A stretch of DNA of 64,000 nt from Nostoc sp. NMS2 (lineage in GTDB: Bacteria; Cyanobacteriota; Cyanobacteriia; Cyanobacteriales; Nostocaceae). A model generated the notes under the pieces. The model had not been told where the DNA came from. It made no database searches and was given only the letters and a program-made list of their open reading frames with translations. The stretch covers positions 1 to 64,000 of the forward strand of contig NZ_JABXKH010000059.1 of NCBI RefSeq assembly GCF_017115105.1, read 5' to 3'. The translations under genes were made by a program, and so were the position numbers. Of this stretch, positions 17,355-27,706 are shown piece by piece (the stretch's first letter is position 1; each line of letters begins with the position of its first letter).

Positions 17355-19589
17355 CTAAGGCACTTCAATAGGAATCAAAGCATTTTCTGGCAAGTAATTG
17401 CAAAAACGCCCTTCATCTGCAAGTACCAAAATCAGACGCAGAGGATAATCTGGCGGAACTTGCAAATCTGCCCACGGTACGGCCAACTCTAAACAATTAT
17501 TTATTGCTACTTGAGCGCGACTGAAACGGGGATGCCATTGATAATTATCTCCAGCTTCCCGAAACTGAATCGATTGCGTCAGCAAATTAACTTCTAGAAG
17601 ATGGTGGAAAAGATAATTAAGTGGGGCTGCATCTGGTAAATCTGCCAAAGGAACTGGGCTATTAACCATTGTTTTTTCTGGATAGAACCACAGTAAATTC
17701 AATTCTGTGGGAAAATCCCCCCCTGGTGCAACGCCGCCTTTAAAGTCCAGCCGCAAATAGAAATTGAGGTGATCCACCCCATACCAAAGTCGCTGGATGA
17801 CACTGCTATTGTGCATCGTTCCCCGCGCCCCGCCGATTTCTATGCGTCCAGCTTTGTCCCAATCTTGCTCATCACCCTTACCATCGATAACGGGATGAAT
17901 AAACCCTTGTGGGGTGTGGCTTCCCTGTGCTTCGTGGATTTCCACTGGTTGCTTGAGATAAGGCGGTACAGGTTCATTTAATGCTTTGTAAATGCCAAAC
18001 AGGTGTTCTCGAAACAACTGGTCAAAAATGGCATCCTGATTTGAGGAGTGTCCTGCACCAAACCACCAAAACCAGTCTGAACCCTCTGCGGCATACAATG
18101 CTTCCCATGCTTCTGGGTTGTTTTCTTCCGTTGCTTCGGGATGGCTTGCGAGCACAAGCCTTGCTTCTGTCAAGTAATCCCAAGCCCGATTTTTGGCGCG
18201 ATCGCCTATCCAAGTGGTGAAGTTGCCATCCACCCAAGAACCACTATGTAGTTGCCCTCCGGGAATGGTGGCTGTGGCGGGAAATTCTTCGAGAAATTCG
18301 GAGACGGTGACGAGTTTGAGGTGGGGTTCATCGCTCAAACTTTGATACAAAGCTTCTAAGAAGGGTTTGCCGTCTTCGGGATAAAATTCCCAGCAATTCT
18401 CGCCATCTAAGGCGATGGTAACTAGCCAAGGTTGTTCGCTGTGACTGTCTCTTTGCATTTTGGCGATCGCTTGCAAATGTCCTACTAAGTCTGCTGCTGC
18501 CTTTTTTGCTGGCATCGCACTGTAGGTAAAGCCAATCAAATCTGATAATCTGTGGTCACGAAACACAATTGACAAATCACCCTCTGCGGTTTGCAGGCGA
18601 TAGGGTTGGTACAACAGTTCTGGTTGCTGCACATTCCCCGCCCCATCCCGATGAAAAAAGTGTTTCAGCGTCCATCCCAAGACAGCTTCATCTGAGCATA
18701 TCCACTTAAATCCTTGGTTAATAATGTGTGGCAGGATCGCCGGACTTACTGACTGTTCCGAAGGCCACAAACCACGAGGTATCTGTCCAAAGCGGTCTTT
18801 ATAAAAGTTCCAAGCTTTCCGTAAGTGACGGGGAATATCTTCTTCCCACTGAAAGCGCTGCATAGGTAGCGTCATATTGGGCACAGCTACCCGACCGGAG
18901 TTAGTATCAGCGAGTAAGGGTAAAATCGGGTGGGTGTAGGGCGTGGTGGTAACTTCTAGCTGCCCCGCCTCCTGCATTTTGCGGTGTTGGGGGATGATGC
19001 GGCTGAGGATTTCTCGTTGTTTGGAATAAATGCGCTGGCGATCGCTTAAAGTAAAATTCCGACCCTTTTTTAACCAAGTAGCAATTTCCGGGTCATCCCA
19101 AAATAGCGGATCGATCCAAGCCAAATTGTGCCAAGCTAGCAAATCACCATAATCTGGCAATTCCCAATTTGCTAAACACCAAGCTTGCCCCTTCTCCTGC
19201 CTTTGCTGATACAACTCGCTATAGCGGGGATGTGGGTCAATCAACGTATGGTGATTGGCATCAAAAAAGTGTTGGATAATAAATTCGCGCTGTTGCTGGG
19301 TGAGTTGTTCATCCGGTGTCAAGCAGGCTGTGAGGTAAGGGTCAAAAGCAGTCCCAGCAATATAATCTTCGAGTTGTAATATCAGCGATGGAACTAAATT
19401 CACCGTTTGGTGCAACTTAGGATACCGCTCTAAGAGCAATACCAAATCCAAATAATCTTTAGTCCCATGTAAACGTACCCAAGGTAGACGGTATTGCTGA
19501 CTCGGAGATAGCGAAACCCCACTACCAGGAGATTTGTACAGAGGCTGATGTTGATGCCAGATAAAAGCGATGTAAAGAGGATGGGACAT
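17355..19589 (-). CDS. Glycoside hydrolase family 57 protein (alpha-amylase/glucanotransferase type)
   Basis: This 744-residue protein begins with the GH57 motif IAFIWHQHQPLY. Other family motifs follow: WPSEQSVSP, the nucleophile region WICSDEAVLGW (Glu near residue 300) and the acid/base region IALDGENCWEFYPEDG. The C-terminal 200 residues form a beta-rich domain (about 560-744). GH57 enzymes act on alpha-glucans such as glycogen, as amylases, branching enzymes or 4-alpha-glucanotransferases, and the exact activity cannot be chosen from the sequence. There is no signal peptide, so a cytoplasmic role in glycogen metabolism is likely. Confidence 0.9.
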   Translation of the reverse strand: MSHPLYIAFIWHQHQPLYKSPGSGVSLSPSQQYRLPWVRLHGTKDYLDLVLLLERYPKLHQTVNLVPSLILQLEDYIAGTAFDPYLTACLTPDEQLTQQQREFIIQHFFDANHHTLIDPHPRYSELYQQRQEKGQAWCLANWELPDYGDLLAWHNLAWIDPLFWDDPEIATWLKKGRNFTLSDRQRIYSKQREILSRIIPQHRKMQEAGQLEVTTTPYTHPILPLLADTNSGRVAVPNMTLPMQRFQWEEDIPRHLRKAWNFYKDRFGQIPRGLWPSEQSVSPAILPHIINQGFKWICSDEAVLGWTLKHFFHRDGAGNVQQPELLYQPYRLQTAEGDLSIVFRDHRLSDLIGFTYSAMPAKKAAADLVGHLQAIAKMQRDSHSEQPWLVTIALDGENCWEFYPEDGKPFLEALYQSLSDEPHLKLVTVSEFLEEFPATATIPGGQLHSGSWVDGNFTTWIGDRAKNRAWDYLTEARLVLASHPEATEENNPEAWEALYAAEGSDWFWWFGAGHSSNQDAIFDQLFREHLFGIYKALNEPVPPYLKQPVEIHEAQGSHTPQGFIHPVIDGKGDEQDWDKAGRIEIGGARGTMHNSSVIQRLWYGVDHLNFYLRLDFKGGVAPGGDFPTELNLLWFYPEKTMVNSPVPLADLPDAAPLNYLFHHLLEVNLLTQSIQFREAGDNYQWHPRFSRAQVAINNCLELAVPWADLQVPPDYPLRLILVLADEGRFCNYLPENALIPIEVP

Positions 19590-19667
19590 AGCAATAGTTA
19601 GGAGTTAAGAATGAGGAGTTAGGAGTTGATTCAAAACTCATAACTCCTAACTCCTAACTCCTAACTT

Positions 19668-19898
19668 TTACACCACTTGTTCAATTTCCGCAATTTCAGG
19701 AATCATTTCCTTCAGGCGGCGCTCAATACCCATTCTCAGGGTCATTGCAGAACTGGGACAAGAACCACAAGCACCTTGCAGGCGCAGTTTTACAACAGGC
19801 CCATCAAGTTCTACGAGTTCCACATTGCCGCCATCAGACATGAGATAAGGGCGCATTTCATCTAAGACTGTTTCAACGTTGTCAATTGTGAGTTCCAT
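19668..19898 (-). CDS. nfu: NifU-like iron-sulfur scaffold (Nfu)
   Basis: This 76-residue protein is a stand-alone NifU C-terminal domain. It has [20 protein letters not shown], in which the CxxC pair binds a bridging [4Fe-4S] or [2Fe-2S] cluster between two subunits, followed by [12 protein letters not shown]. In cyanobacteria this scaffold supplies clusters to photosystem I and other proteins. It is full length for the family. Confidence 0.95.
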   Translation of the reverse strand: MELTIDNVETVLDEMRPYLMSDGGNVELVELDGPVVKLRLQGACGSCPSSAMTLRMGIERRLKEMIPEIAEIEQVV

Positions 19899-19976
19899 AG
19901 TTTTAGACCTGCTAAGTTAATGGTGGGCATTGGGAATGGGGCATGGGGCATGGGGCATTGAAAAAGAGGCAAGGGA
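19899..19976. other. Short GC-patterned spacer
   Basis: It contains repeated GGGGCATGGGGCAT-type units and leads into the dispersed structured element at 19977. No gene. Confidence 0.5.
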
Positions 19977-20150
19977 GCAGGGAGCAGGGGGGACAGAAAA
20001 GAGTTGGGATTCGACCCCACATGTTGCGCCAGTTTCCCGCTATCCACGAGAACCACTTATAAGAAGTAGGGACTCAGACCCATGTTCTGCTCTGCTCCAC
20101 GGCAGGAGAAAGGGGTCATTTCCCCCTGCTCCCTGCTCCCTGCCCACTTT
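19977..20150 (-). repeat. Dispersed, structured non-coding element (copy 1)
   Basis: The core contains hairpins TGGGATTCGACCCCA, CACTT-(ATAAG)-AAGT and GGGACTCAGACCC, followed by CATGTTCTGCTCTGCTCCAC. It is bracketed by complementary GGGAGCAGGG and CCCTGCTCCC tracts. Copies lie at 37260-37412 (same orientation) and about 41117-41270 (opposite). The hairpin stems are kept while loops differ between copies 1 and 2, which suggests an RNA. The strand is a guess from resemblance of the reverse strand to IS605-linked RNAs. Confidence 0.5.
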
Positions 20151-20508
20151 CCCCTGCCTCTTCGTTGAATAATAATTATTCCTGTGCCAGATGCGCTATT
20201 ACTCGTTAACTATTATCCAAAATCTTATTTTCCATTTTGTCTGAACAAAGTTTTCGTGCGACCCTCCTACTTTACTTTAGCTTTTAGGTTCTGCTTTGCA
20301 GTCTGACGGAAGACAGGATTTAATGCTCCTAAGTACACGTCACCGTAAAAAGGGGTCAAAAATCTATTATTTTGTAAATTTGAGTAGAGCGGAGCAAAAG
20401 CCAACATTTAGGCGTTTGTTGTGTTTTGTTCTTCAACCCAGCCCATAATTATACAATTTTGTGGTCTAGGGACGGAATTCTTTCCAATCTCCCATCCCCA
20501 ATCTTGTT

Positions 20509-20745
20509 ATCGAACAGAATTCAGAATTCAGTTGGGTATTCTGTATGACTGGCGGATGAATAACCGGCGTTTTTGCACCCCCACCAAATCGTAGATTTGG
20601 TGGTCAACAAGACCTGCGCCGGTCTGAATCCCCGACTGATGGTTACTGAGCGTAGCCGAAGTATTTATTCTGACCGGAGGCGGAGCGTCTCCGGCTCCGC
20701 TCCTGTTAGCGGATAGCTAGGGTTTAGCCCATTCTGACTTCTGAA
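20509..20745. repeat. Composite dispersed repeat with GAATTC ends
   Basis: CAGAATTCAGAATTCAG on the left and CTGACTTCTGAATTC on the right are inverted. The interior holds a hairpin CACCAAATC-GTA-GATTTGGTG, an insertion of the TGAGCGTAGCCGAAGTA unit (20641-20663) and a GGAGGCGGAGCGTCTCCGGC palindrome. Related ends occur at 25484-25512 and 38346-38400. No coding capacity. Confidence 0.55.
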
Positions 20746-20853
20746 TTCTTCTTCAATTATTTTATTGAATAATAATTACTAAAAAACTTTAAAATTCAAA
20801 ACTCCAAACCCAGTATTGGCAATATTCCAGATGACAAATGACCAATGACTAAC

Positions 20854-22647
20854 TCATGACAAGCTAAATGCCCCACTATCGCTAACAGCATTATCTGTTG
20901 AGTCGCTATCACTAGACGAAACCATGACTGGCTGTTGATATAGTGGCACTGTAAATGTCACTGTTGAACCAAGTCCTTCACCCAGACTATAAAAATGTAC
21001 CTCGCCGCCCATTGCTTCCACTAGCTTCTGAGATATTGCCAGTCCTAAACCTGTGCCACCATACTGGCGAGTGCGTGAGCCATCCACCTGAGAAAATAAT
21101 TGAAACAGTTTATCTTGTTTATCCAAAGAAACACCGATACCAGTGTCTGCCACACGGACTCTCACCATGCCAGGAAATTCCTGACCTTGAAAGTTCGGCT
21201 TCGCTTTTTTGAGTACCAAATCGGCGCTGACAGTGACACCACCTTCATGGGTAAATTTGATGGCATTACCTAGCAAATTGAGCATAACTTGTAGCAAGCG
21301 TTGGTAGTTGCTTTGGACAATGATTTCATCCGAGGTAGCAGGCATTTGCATCCGAAAGCTGAGATTTCTCGTTTCTGCTTGGGGACGCATGAAACTTTCT
21401 ACAGCACTGAATAGCTCATCTAGCTTGACTGGAGCGTAAGTTAACTCCATTTTGCCAGCTTCGATTTTGGCAATGTCCAAAATGTCGTTGATGATATTCA
21501 GCAGATGTATCGATAAGTGGTGAGCTTCTGCCAAAAACTGGTTTTGTTCTTCTGGGTCATCTGCCATCCCTTCCAAAATCAGCTTCAAGAAGCCAATCAT
21601 GCCGTTGAGGGGGGTACGAATTTCATGGGATACATTAGCCAGAAACTCGCTTTTTAGACGGGAAGCTTCTTCGGCTTTTTGACGCGCTGCTTCTAATTCT
21701 TTATATAAAGTAGCATGTGCGATCGCAGTTCCCAATTGATCTGCTGCTTCTTTTGCTAGTTCTAATTCCGATTCTGTTAATGTATAGCATTCATCTTGCC
21801 AATTCAAGGCAACCAATCCATTGGCTTGGTCTTGATAGCAAGTCGCAACCACCAAAGTTTTCTGGCGTGCAGACCCTATATATCCAGGCACTTCCATCAC
21901 AACTGGTTCTAGGGTTGCCAAAGCCTTAGCAAAGGCTGGCTCAGAAGCTACATCTATTTCTGAGCCTAGTACTGATCTGAGTTCTGGCTGGCGATACTCA
22001 GCCTTCACTTTTACTTTTGAGTTAGAGGGCTGATAAGGACAAATAATACAGCGCTCTAGCCGCAGCGCTTTGCCTAAACTGTCAACTGTTTGCTGCCAAA
22101 TAATATCTAAATCCAATGTCCGGCGAATATTTCTGGTAATCCGATTTACCAGTTTTTGATGTTGCTGCGATCGTAAAGCCAACTCTATTTGGGTGGGTGT
22201 TTTGGATGCCACACGCCCTTGTTTTTTGTTGAGTGTCGCTTGCACTAAGCGTCCCATAACTAAAACTGTAGTGGCAGTTGTTCCCAAACTCGGCATAATC
22301 GGACTAATCACTAAGTCCAACTCAAATAATTCCTGATGGTAGCTAAACCAACACTGAAACCTTTCTGGCACCAAACTTGTCAAAATTCGGTGCAATCGTT
22401 CCACATAATTAACCTTATCCACTGGGACAAAGGTTTGCGTCTGGTTCAGCTCGTCAACTATTTTTTCGGTATTTAATCCCAGGAGTTCGCTGTGCTGCCA
22501 ATGAAAGGTCAGATAGCGCCCTGCCCCATCTTGCGTATACACCAACTCGGCTCCTAGAGTTGGTAATGAGCCATCAGTTTTACTGGTAATAGATTCCAGA
22601 TTTTGGGAAAATACATTCGGCAATTGGGAATTGGCAGTAATAGTCAT
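20854..22647 (-). CDS. GAF-domain sensor histidine kinase
   Basis: This 597-residue kinase has a PAS-like N-terminal region (about 30-115), a GAF domain (about 175-315), a short coiled coil (316-335), a HisKA domain with phospho-acceptor His341 in FLANVSHEIRTPLNG, and a HATPase domain with N-box Asn461 (NLLGNAIKFT), G1 DTGIG (501-505) and G2 GGTGLGLAIS. No membrane segment or receiver domain is visible, so it is a cytoplasmic sensor that must signal to a separate response regulator. No regulator gene is adjacent, making it an orphan. The GAF Cys200 (LERC) is not in a convincing bilin-binding context. Confidence 0.92.
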   Translation of the reverse strand: MTITANSQLPNVFSQNLESITSKTDGSLPTLGAELVYTQDGAGRYLTFHWQHSELLGLNTEKIVDELNQTQTFVPVDKVNYVERLHRILTSLVPERFQCWFSYHQELFELDLVISPIMPSLGTTATTVLVMGRLVQATLNKKQGRVASKTPTQIELALRSQQHQKLVNRITRNIRRTLDLDIIWQQTVDSLGKALRLERCIICPYQPSNSKVKVKAEYRQPELRSVLGSEIDVASEPAFAKALATLEPVVMEVPGYIGSARQKTLVVATCYQDQANGLVALNWQDECYTLTESELELAKEAADQLGTAIAHATLYKELEAARQKAEEASRLKSEFLANVSHEIRTPLNGMIGFLKLILEGMADDPEEQNQFLAEAHHLSIHLLNIINDILDIAKIEAGKMELTYAPVKLDELFSAVESFMRPQAETRNLSFRMQMPATSDEIIVQSNYQRLLQVMLNLLGNAIKFTHEGGVTVSADLVLKKAKPNFQGQEFPGMVRVRVADTGIGVSLDKQDKLFQLFSQVDGSRTRQYGGTGLGLAISQKLVEAMGGEVHFYSLGEGLGSTVTFTVPLYQQPVMVSSSDSDSTDNAVSDSGAFSLS

Positions 22648-22819
22648 TAATTGAGTTGGATAGACAAAGGATATCCGACCGTAATTTTACTAAAGCTGCT
22701 AAAATTTATACATAAATTTTTACAGCTTTTTTGTTTTTATTGAGTATTTCTTGGTGTTCTGAAATCCAGCTTGGCAAACTTCACCTTTTTTAACTTGCAT
22801 TAACAGATGACTGATGGCA

Positions 22820-23056
22820 TTAATCGTTCCATTCACCGCGAGGAGGAACGGGGGTACGCACAGGGGTGCGCGTCAGTTCGTCATCTCTGAGGATTTCACC
22901 ACGCAACCACTGGCGAATTGCTACCTCAATCACTTTACTTGGATCATTGGTGAGATGCTGAATTTGCTCTAGTAACTCTGAGTCCAGGCGGACGGCAATT
23001 TCTACCTTATCGGCTCGTGTGTTTTCCGCTTCGGTAGTTTTCTCTTGCATATTCAT
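22820..23056 (-). CDS. Ribbon-helix-helix (CopG-like) domain protein
   Basis: This 78-residue protein has a short polar N-terminus, then KVEIAVRLDSELLEQIQHLTNDPSKVIEVA-type sequence (residues 17-46) matching a ribbon-helix-helix DNA-binding or antitoxin fold, followed by AIRQWLRG and a Pro/Thr/Arg-rich tail. RHH proteins often bind DNA as dimers. No partner toxin gene is adjacent. An in-frame Met two codons downstream is an alternative start. Confidence 0.65.
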   Translation of the reverse strand: MNMQEKTTEAENTRADKVEIAVRLDSELLEQIQHLTNDPSKVIEVAIRQWLRGEILRDDELTRTPVRTPVPPRGEWND

Positions 23057-23645
23057 AGGTTTGATATACTCTGAATTGGTTTTGTCTAAAGCTTTGTAAA
23101 GTAGTTATATTCATCATTTGGGCTAATTCGCTGAAAAATCTTCAAGGGGACATTTACATAGTTCCCCGAAATAGCACCAAAGTAACAGCTTTAAGTTTCA
23201 AATCGCATTTTTCATATAACTGACTAGACAATGGCTCTAGAAGTTTTGCCGATAAATCAGTGATTATGAGTAATTACGGGTCGTAATTGCCCAAGATCAC
23301 TACATGATCCCTACATATACTTATTTACATTTATTGTACGCTCCTAGCTGTTGAATACTAGCAGTGACAAATAGACTTTCATAATATTCTTAAAAGTCCA
23401 CCTATTTAGATCGAAAGTTAAAGATGGGGTGAAGAGGGAAGGGGAGGCAGAGGGGCAGGGGGCAGGGGGCAAGGGGGCAAGGGGGCAGAGGGAAAATAAT
23501 AACTTCTAACTTTTAATTCCTAACTTCAAGCTCCTAACTCCCCACTCCCCATTAAAAGCAAGCAGCGTCTTGGCTAAGAAAGCATTAAAATACATTAAGT
23601 AAATTGCTCTTTTAACTTTGGTTGCTGCTAAGGCAAAGATAGTAT
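23057..23645. other. Divergent intergenic region upstream of lepA
   Basis: It contains a purine-rich GGGGGCAGGGGGCAAGG microrepeat (about 23436-23492) and TAACTTCTAACTTTTAATTCC-like direct repeats just after it. No gene or clear RNA structure was found. Confidence 0.55.
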
Positions 23646-25457
23646 ATGACTGACGTTCCCGCAGTTCGCATTCGCAATTTTTGTATTATTGCTCACATCG
23701 ACCACGGGAAATCAACCCTCGCCGATCGCTTGCTACAAGCGACTGGCACTGTTGAAGACCGAAAGATGAAGGAACAGTTTCTCGATAACATGGATCTGGA
23801 ACGGGAGCGCGGCATTACGATTAAGCTGCAAGCTGCCCGGATGAATTACACAGCTAAGGATGGTCAGCAGTATGTGCTGAACCTAATTGATACTCCTGGA
23901 CACGTGGATTTTTCTTATGAAGTCTCCCGTTCTCTTGTTGCTTGTGAAGGAGCGCTATTGGTGGTAGATGCTTCCCAAGGTGTGGAGGCGCAAACTTTGG
24001 CAAATGTCTATTTAGCCTTAGAGAGTAACCTGGAAATTATTCCGGTTTTGAATAAAATTGATTTGCCTGGAGCAGAACCAGAACGGGTAGTTGGCGAAAT
24101 TGAAGAAATTATTGGTCTAGATTGCAGTGGTGCGATTCTGGCTTCTGCTAAAGAAGGAATTGGGATTGATGAGATTTTAGAAGCAGTTGTCGAGCGGATA
24201 CCGCCACCGCCTAATACCATAAATGAACGCTTACGCGCGTTAATATTTGATAGCTATTACGACAGTTACCGAGGAGTAATTGTGTATTTCCGGGTGATGG
24301 ATGGCACTGTCAGAAAAGGCGATCGCATTCATTTAATGGCATCCGGTAAAGAATTTGAAATTGATGAGTTAGGTGTCCTTTCTCCCACTCAAAAGCAAGT
24401 TGAAGAACTGCACGCTGGGGAAGTAGGCTATTTGGGAGCGGCAATTAGAGCAGTAGCTGATGCACGGGTGGGCGACACAATTACCCTCAGTAAGGCAAAA
24501 GCTGAGTCACCCTTACCAGGTTACGCAGAAGCGAACCCAATGGTTTATTGTGGGATGTTCCCCATTGATGCTGACCAATTTGAAGACTTGCGGGAAGCCT
24601 TAGAAAAGCTGGAACTCAACGACGCAGCACTGCACTATGAACCGGAAACTTCTAGCGCGATGGGGTTTGGCTTCCGTTGCGGGTTTTTGGGCTTGCTACA
24701 CATGGAAATCGTCCAGGAACGCCTAGAGCGCGAGTATAATCTCGATTTAATCATTACAGCCCCCTCGGTAGTTTATAAGGTGATTACTCTCAAAGGAGAG
24801 GAACTGTACATTGATAATCCTAGTCGTTTGCCTTCTCCCAACGATCGCGAACGAATTGAAGAACCCTACGTCCAAGTAGAGATGATTACGCCGGAAACTT
24901 ATGTCGGCAGCTTAATGGAGTTGTCACAAAATCGTCGGGGCATCTTTAAAGATATGAAATATCTCGCCCAAGGACGAACCACACTCACTTACGAACTTCC
25001 CTTGGCGGAAGTTGTCACTGACTTTTTCGATCAAATGAAATCGCGATCGCGCGGTTACGCTAGTATGGAATATCACCTCATTGGCTACCGTGAGAATCCC
25101 CTAGTGAAGCTGGATATCATGATTAACGGCGATCCTGTGGATTCCTTGGCGATGATTGTGCATCGAGACAAAGCTTACAACGTTGGGCGGGCAATGGCAG
25201 AAAAACTCAAGGAACTAATTCCCCGCCATCAATTTAAAGTCCCAATTCAGGCATCTATTGGTAGTAAAGTTATTGCCAGTGAACATATCCCCGCCTTGCG
25301 GAAGGATGTGCTAGCCAAATGCTACGGTGGTGACATCAGTCGAAAGAAGAAACTCTTACAGAAGCAAGCAAAAGGTAAAAAGCGGATGAAATCTGTAGGA
25401 ACTGTGGATGTACCCCAGGAAGCTTTTATGGCGGTATTGCGCTTAGATCAAAGCTGA
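23646..25457 (+). CDS. lepA: Elongation factor 4 (LepA)
   Basis: This 603-residue translational GTPase has an intact G domain: G1 [10 protein letters not shown]2 [10 protein letters not shown]3 DTPGHVD and G4 NKIDLPGA. Domains II, III and V follow, along with the LepA-specific C-terminal domain ending in [20 protein letters not shown]. LepA remodels stalled ribosomes, and its length matches the family. It is single-copy and stands alone. The downstream region is packed with MITEs. Confidence 0.98.
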   Translation: MTDVPAVRIRNFCIIAHIDHGKSTLADRLLQATGTVEDRKMKEQFLDNMDLERERGITIKLQAARMNYTAKDGQQYVLNLIDTPGHVDFSYEVSRSLVACEGALLVVDASQGVEAQTLANVYLALESNLEIIPVLNKIDLPGAEPERVVGEIEEIIGLDCSGAILASAKEGIGIDEILEAVVERIPPPPNTINERLRALIFDSYYDSYRGVIVYFRVMDGTVRKGDRIHLMASGKEFEIDELGVLSPTQKQVEELHAGEVGYLGAAIRAVADARVGDTITLSKAKAESPLPGYAEANPMVYCGMFPIDADQFEDLREALEKLELNDAALHYEPETSSAMGFGFRCGFLGLLHMEIVQERLEREYNLDLIITAPSVVYKVITLKGEELYIDNPSRLPSPNDRERIEEPYVQVEMITPETYVGSLMELSQNRRGIFKDMKYLAQGRTTLTYELPLAEVVTDFFDQMKSRSRGYASMEYHLIGYRENPLVKLDIMINGDPVDSLAMIVHRDKAYNVGRAMAEKLKELIPRHQFKVPIQASIGSKVIASEHIPALRKDVLAKCYGGDISRKKKLLQKQAKGKKRMKSVGTVDVPQEAFMAVLRLDQS

Positions 25458-25474
25458 TGGAAAAAAGAATTTAG

Positions 25475-25649
25475 GAGTAAGAATGGGCTAAACCCTAGCT
25501 ATCCGCTAACAGAATAATGCCTCCGGCATGGTCTTCGCGTTCAGAATGAATTGAAGTCTGAGTGGCGGATAGCGAGTCTGCAAACGTCTGAATTTGCTCT
25601 TTGGCGTTGCTGAATTAAGGGATGATTCTTGTGAGGTGGGCCGAAAAGC
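25475..25649. repeat. Degenerate dispersed repeat remnants after lepA
   Basis: GAATGGGCTAAACCCTAGCTATCCGCTAACAG is shared in reverse with the end of the repeat at 20700-20735, and AGTGGCGGATAGCGAGTC repeats part of it. This is the first of four repeat blocks laid end to end up to 26176. Confidence 0.55.
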
Positions 25650-25843
25650 CATTGGTGTCAACTTAACGTGAAACCCTCGCAATGACGTTATATTAAGCCT
25701 ACTCAATTACCAATTAAGTCGTCGGAACCCCACCCCGCTTTTGTCTAGCGACAAAATCTCCCCTCCCCGTGAACGGGGAGGGGATTAAGGGGTGGGGTAA
25801 AATTACCGTGGAATAAGCTTTCTGACTTAAGTTGACACCAATG
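25650..25843. mobile_element. 194-bp MITE with perfect 17-bp terminal inverted repeats
   Basis: The left end CATTGGTGTCAACTTAA is the exact complement of the right end TTAAGTTGACACCAATG. The interior is a nested palindrome of CCCCACCCC/GGGGTGGGG and CTCCCCTCCCCGT/ACGGGGAGGGG. No open frame of useful size. Confidence 0.8.
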
Positions 25844-25854
25844 CCGGAAATACC

Positions 25855-25967
25855 TGACTTTTCACGTTATGTGGAAAAGCTAACGATTAACCTAACCCCC
25901 TTCCCTACGTTCGCGTAGCGGCACGAAGTGCGGGAAGGGGGAAAATTTAAAGTCTCTCTCCTTTTAG
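25855..25967. mobile_element. Truncated copy of the TGACTTTTCACG MITE
   Basis: TGACTTTTCACGTTATGTGG and the downstream CTAACCCCCTTCCC block match the intact element at 60764-60907. The match stops in CTCTCTCCTTTTAG, where the next MITE begins, and the right half is missing. Confidence 0.7.
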
Positions 25968-26176
25968 GCTACGGTGTACACACAAGTCTTTGAGAGTTGC
26001 CTCATAGCGTTTAGATCCCCCCTAGCCCTTAAAAAAGGGGGGAATCGGAGTCAAAGTCCCCCTTTTGAAGGGGAGCCACTGCGGTCTTGGGGTCTTCCCA
26101 AGTGAAGCAAGTGGCGTGGATTTAGGGGGATCTTCAACGATTTTGGTTTTCTAGAAAGATGTGTCTACACCGTAGC
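25968..26176. mobile_element. MITE with CTACGGTGTACACA ends (copy A)
   Basis: Terminal inverted repeats GCTACGGTGTACACA and TGTGTCTACACCGTAGC bound a palindromic interior of GATCCCCCCTA/TAGGGGGATC. The reverse strand of its right half matches the left half of the element at 37437-37602 over some 55 positions. A small repeat GCCACTGCGGTCTTGG...CAAGTGGC (26075-26115) is embedded in it. Confidence 0.8.
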
Positions 26177-26437
26177 CTAATTGTTCAATGTCGATTAAAG
26201 CCTGAGTTACAAAACGGGCACTCAATTATCTTAAATTACGAATTACGAATTACGAATTAGTATCATACCCTGCTTCTTATCGCTAGCATCCAGTCGATAA
26301 CCTTTGATAAACTTTAACAAAATAACTATTAAAAAATCTAAAAATTTTAGTAAAAGTACTCACTGCATTCGCCAGACTTGTATTTTTAGGTAAATGTAGT
26401 TGTTTAGATATTTGTAAAGTGTCGGGGAGTCTAGCAG

Positions 26438-27625
26438 ATGAAGATACTGGTCTTGAGTTGGGAGTTTCCACCAAGGATTGTTGGGGGAATTGCGCGGCAC
26501 GTAGCGGAGTTGTACCCGGAACTGGTAAAGCTAGGACATGAAATCCACCTGATTACGGCGGAGTTTGGTCATGCATCGATGTATGAGGTGGTTGAAGGAG
26601 TAAAGGTACATCGCGTGCCAGTGGCTTATAGTAATGACTTTTTCCACTGGGTAGTGAATCTCAATTTGAGTATGGGAGATCACGGTGGTAAGTTGATCTT
26701 GGAGGAAGGGCCCTTTGATTTAATTCATGCCCACGATTGGTTAGTTGGAGATGCTGCGATCGCTCTCAAGCATAATTTTAAAATACCACTAATTGCCACA
26801 ATTCACGCTACAGAATACGGACGCTACAACGGTATTAACACTGAAATCCAAGGCTATATAAATGGCAAAGAAACCTTGCTGGCTTACAATGCTTGGCGGA
26901 TTATTGTTTGTAGCGACTATATGCGCCAAGAGGTAAAACGAGCGCTACACAGCCCTTGGAACAAAATTGATGTAATTTATAACGGTATCAGAGCCGAAAA
27001 GAAACAGCATCACGTAGATTTTCATGCGCTGGATTTTCGCCGCCAATTTGCTACAGACAACGAGAAAATCGTTTATTACCTCGGTCGCATGACCTACGAA
27101 AAGGGTGTACCTATATTACTTAATGCTGCACCCAAAATCCTTTCGGAAATGGGAGGTAATGTTAAATTTGTCATCGTTGGTGGCGGCAATACTGAGCATC
27201 TCAAGCGCCAAACCTGGGATTTGGGAATTTGGCATCATTGCTACTTTACAGGTTTTCTCTCTGATGATTACTTAGATAAATTCCAAACTGTTGCAGACTG
27301 TGCCGTTTTTCCTAGTCTTTACGAACCTTTTGGAATTGTAGCTTTAGAAAGCTTTGCTTCTCGCGTGCCTGTAGTGGTTTCCGATACAGGTGGTTTTCCC
27401 GAAGTGGTGCAACATACCAAAACAGGTATTGTTACTTGGGTGAACAATTCCGACTCTTTAGCTTGGGGAATTTTGGAAGTGTTGAAAAATCCAGGTTATC
27501 GCCAATGGCTGGTGGATAACGCTTATGAGGATTTAGAGCGGCGCTTTAGTTGGCCGAAATTAGCTAGGCAAACTCAAGAAGTATATCAGCGAGTCGTGCA
27601 AGAGCGATCGCAAATTCCCTGGTAA
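26438..27625 (+). CDS. Glycosyltransferase family 4
   Basis: This 395-residue GT-B enzyme starts with MKILVLSWEFPPRIVGGIARH, the Gly-rich donor-site loop typical of glycogen-synthase-like and related GT4 enzymes. The acceptor half contains LIHAHDWLVGDAA. The donor half contains YLGRMTYEKGV and the EX7E motif EPFGIVALE. Members use nucleotide sugars to make glycans or glycolipids. The donor and acceptor cannot be determined. It is monocistronic, with GGGGAG 9 nt upstream of the ATG. Confidence 0.88.
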   Translation: MKILVLSWEFPPRIVGGIARHVAELYPELVKLGHEIHLITAEFGHASMYEVVEGVKVHRVPVAYSNDFFHWVVNLNLSMGDHGGKLILEEGPFDLIHAHDWLVGDAAIALKHNFKIPLIATIHATEYGRYNGINTEIQGYINGKETLLAYNAWRIIVCSDYMRQEVKRALHSPWNKIDVIYNGIRAEKKQHHVDFHALDFRRQFATDNEKIVYYLGRMTYEKGVPILLNAAPKILSEMGGNVKFVIVGGGNTEHLKRQTWDLGIWHHCYFTGFLSDDYLDKFQTVADCAVFPSLYEPFGIVALESFASRVPVVVSDTGGFPEVVQHTKTGIVTWVNNSDSLAWGILEVLKNPGYRQWLVDNAYEDLERRFSWPKLARQTQEVYQRVVQERSQIPW

Positions 27626-27706
27626 GGGACTTTTCACACTGGCGATTTCTTCAAGAATAGGACTTAGGCACAAGTAACAACCAACACAATTACCTTTTTT
27701 TGTTAA

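Noticed and set aside
19990-20020. tRNA gene suggested by a T-arm-like GGGTCGAATCCC
   Set aside because: No acceptor stem, D arm or anticodon arm can be placed around it, and the same sequence recurs in a repeat at 37306; it belongs to the dispersed element.
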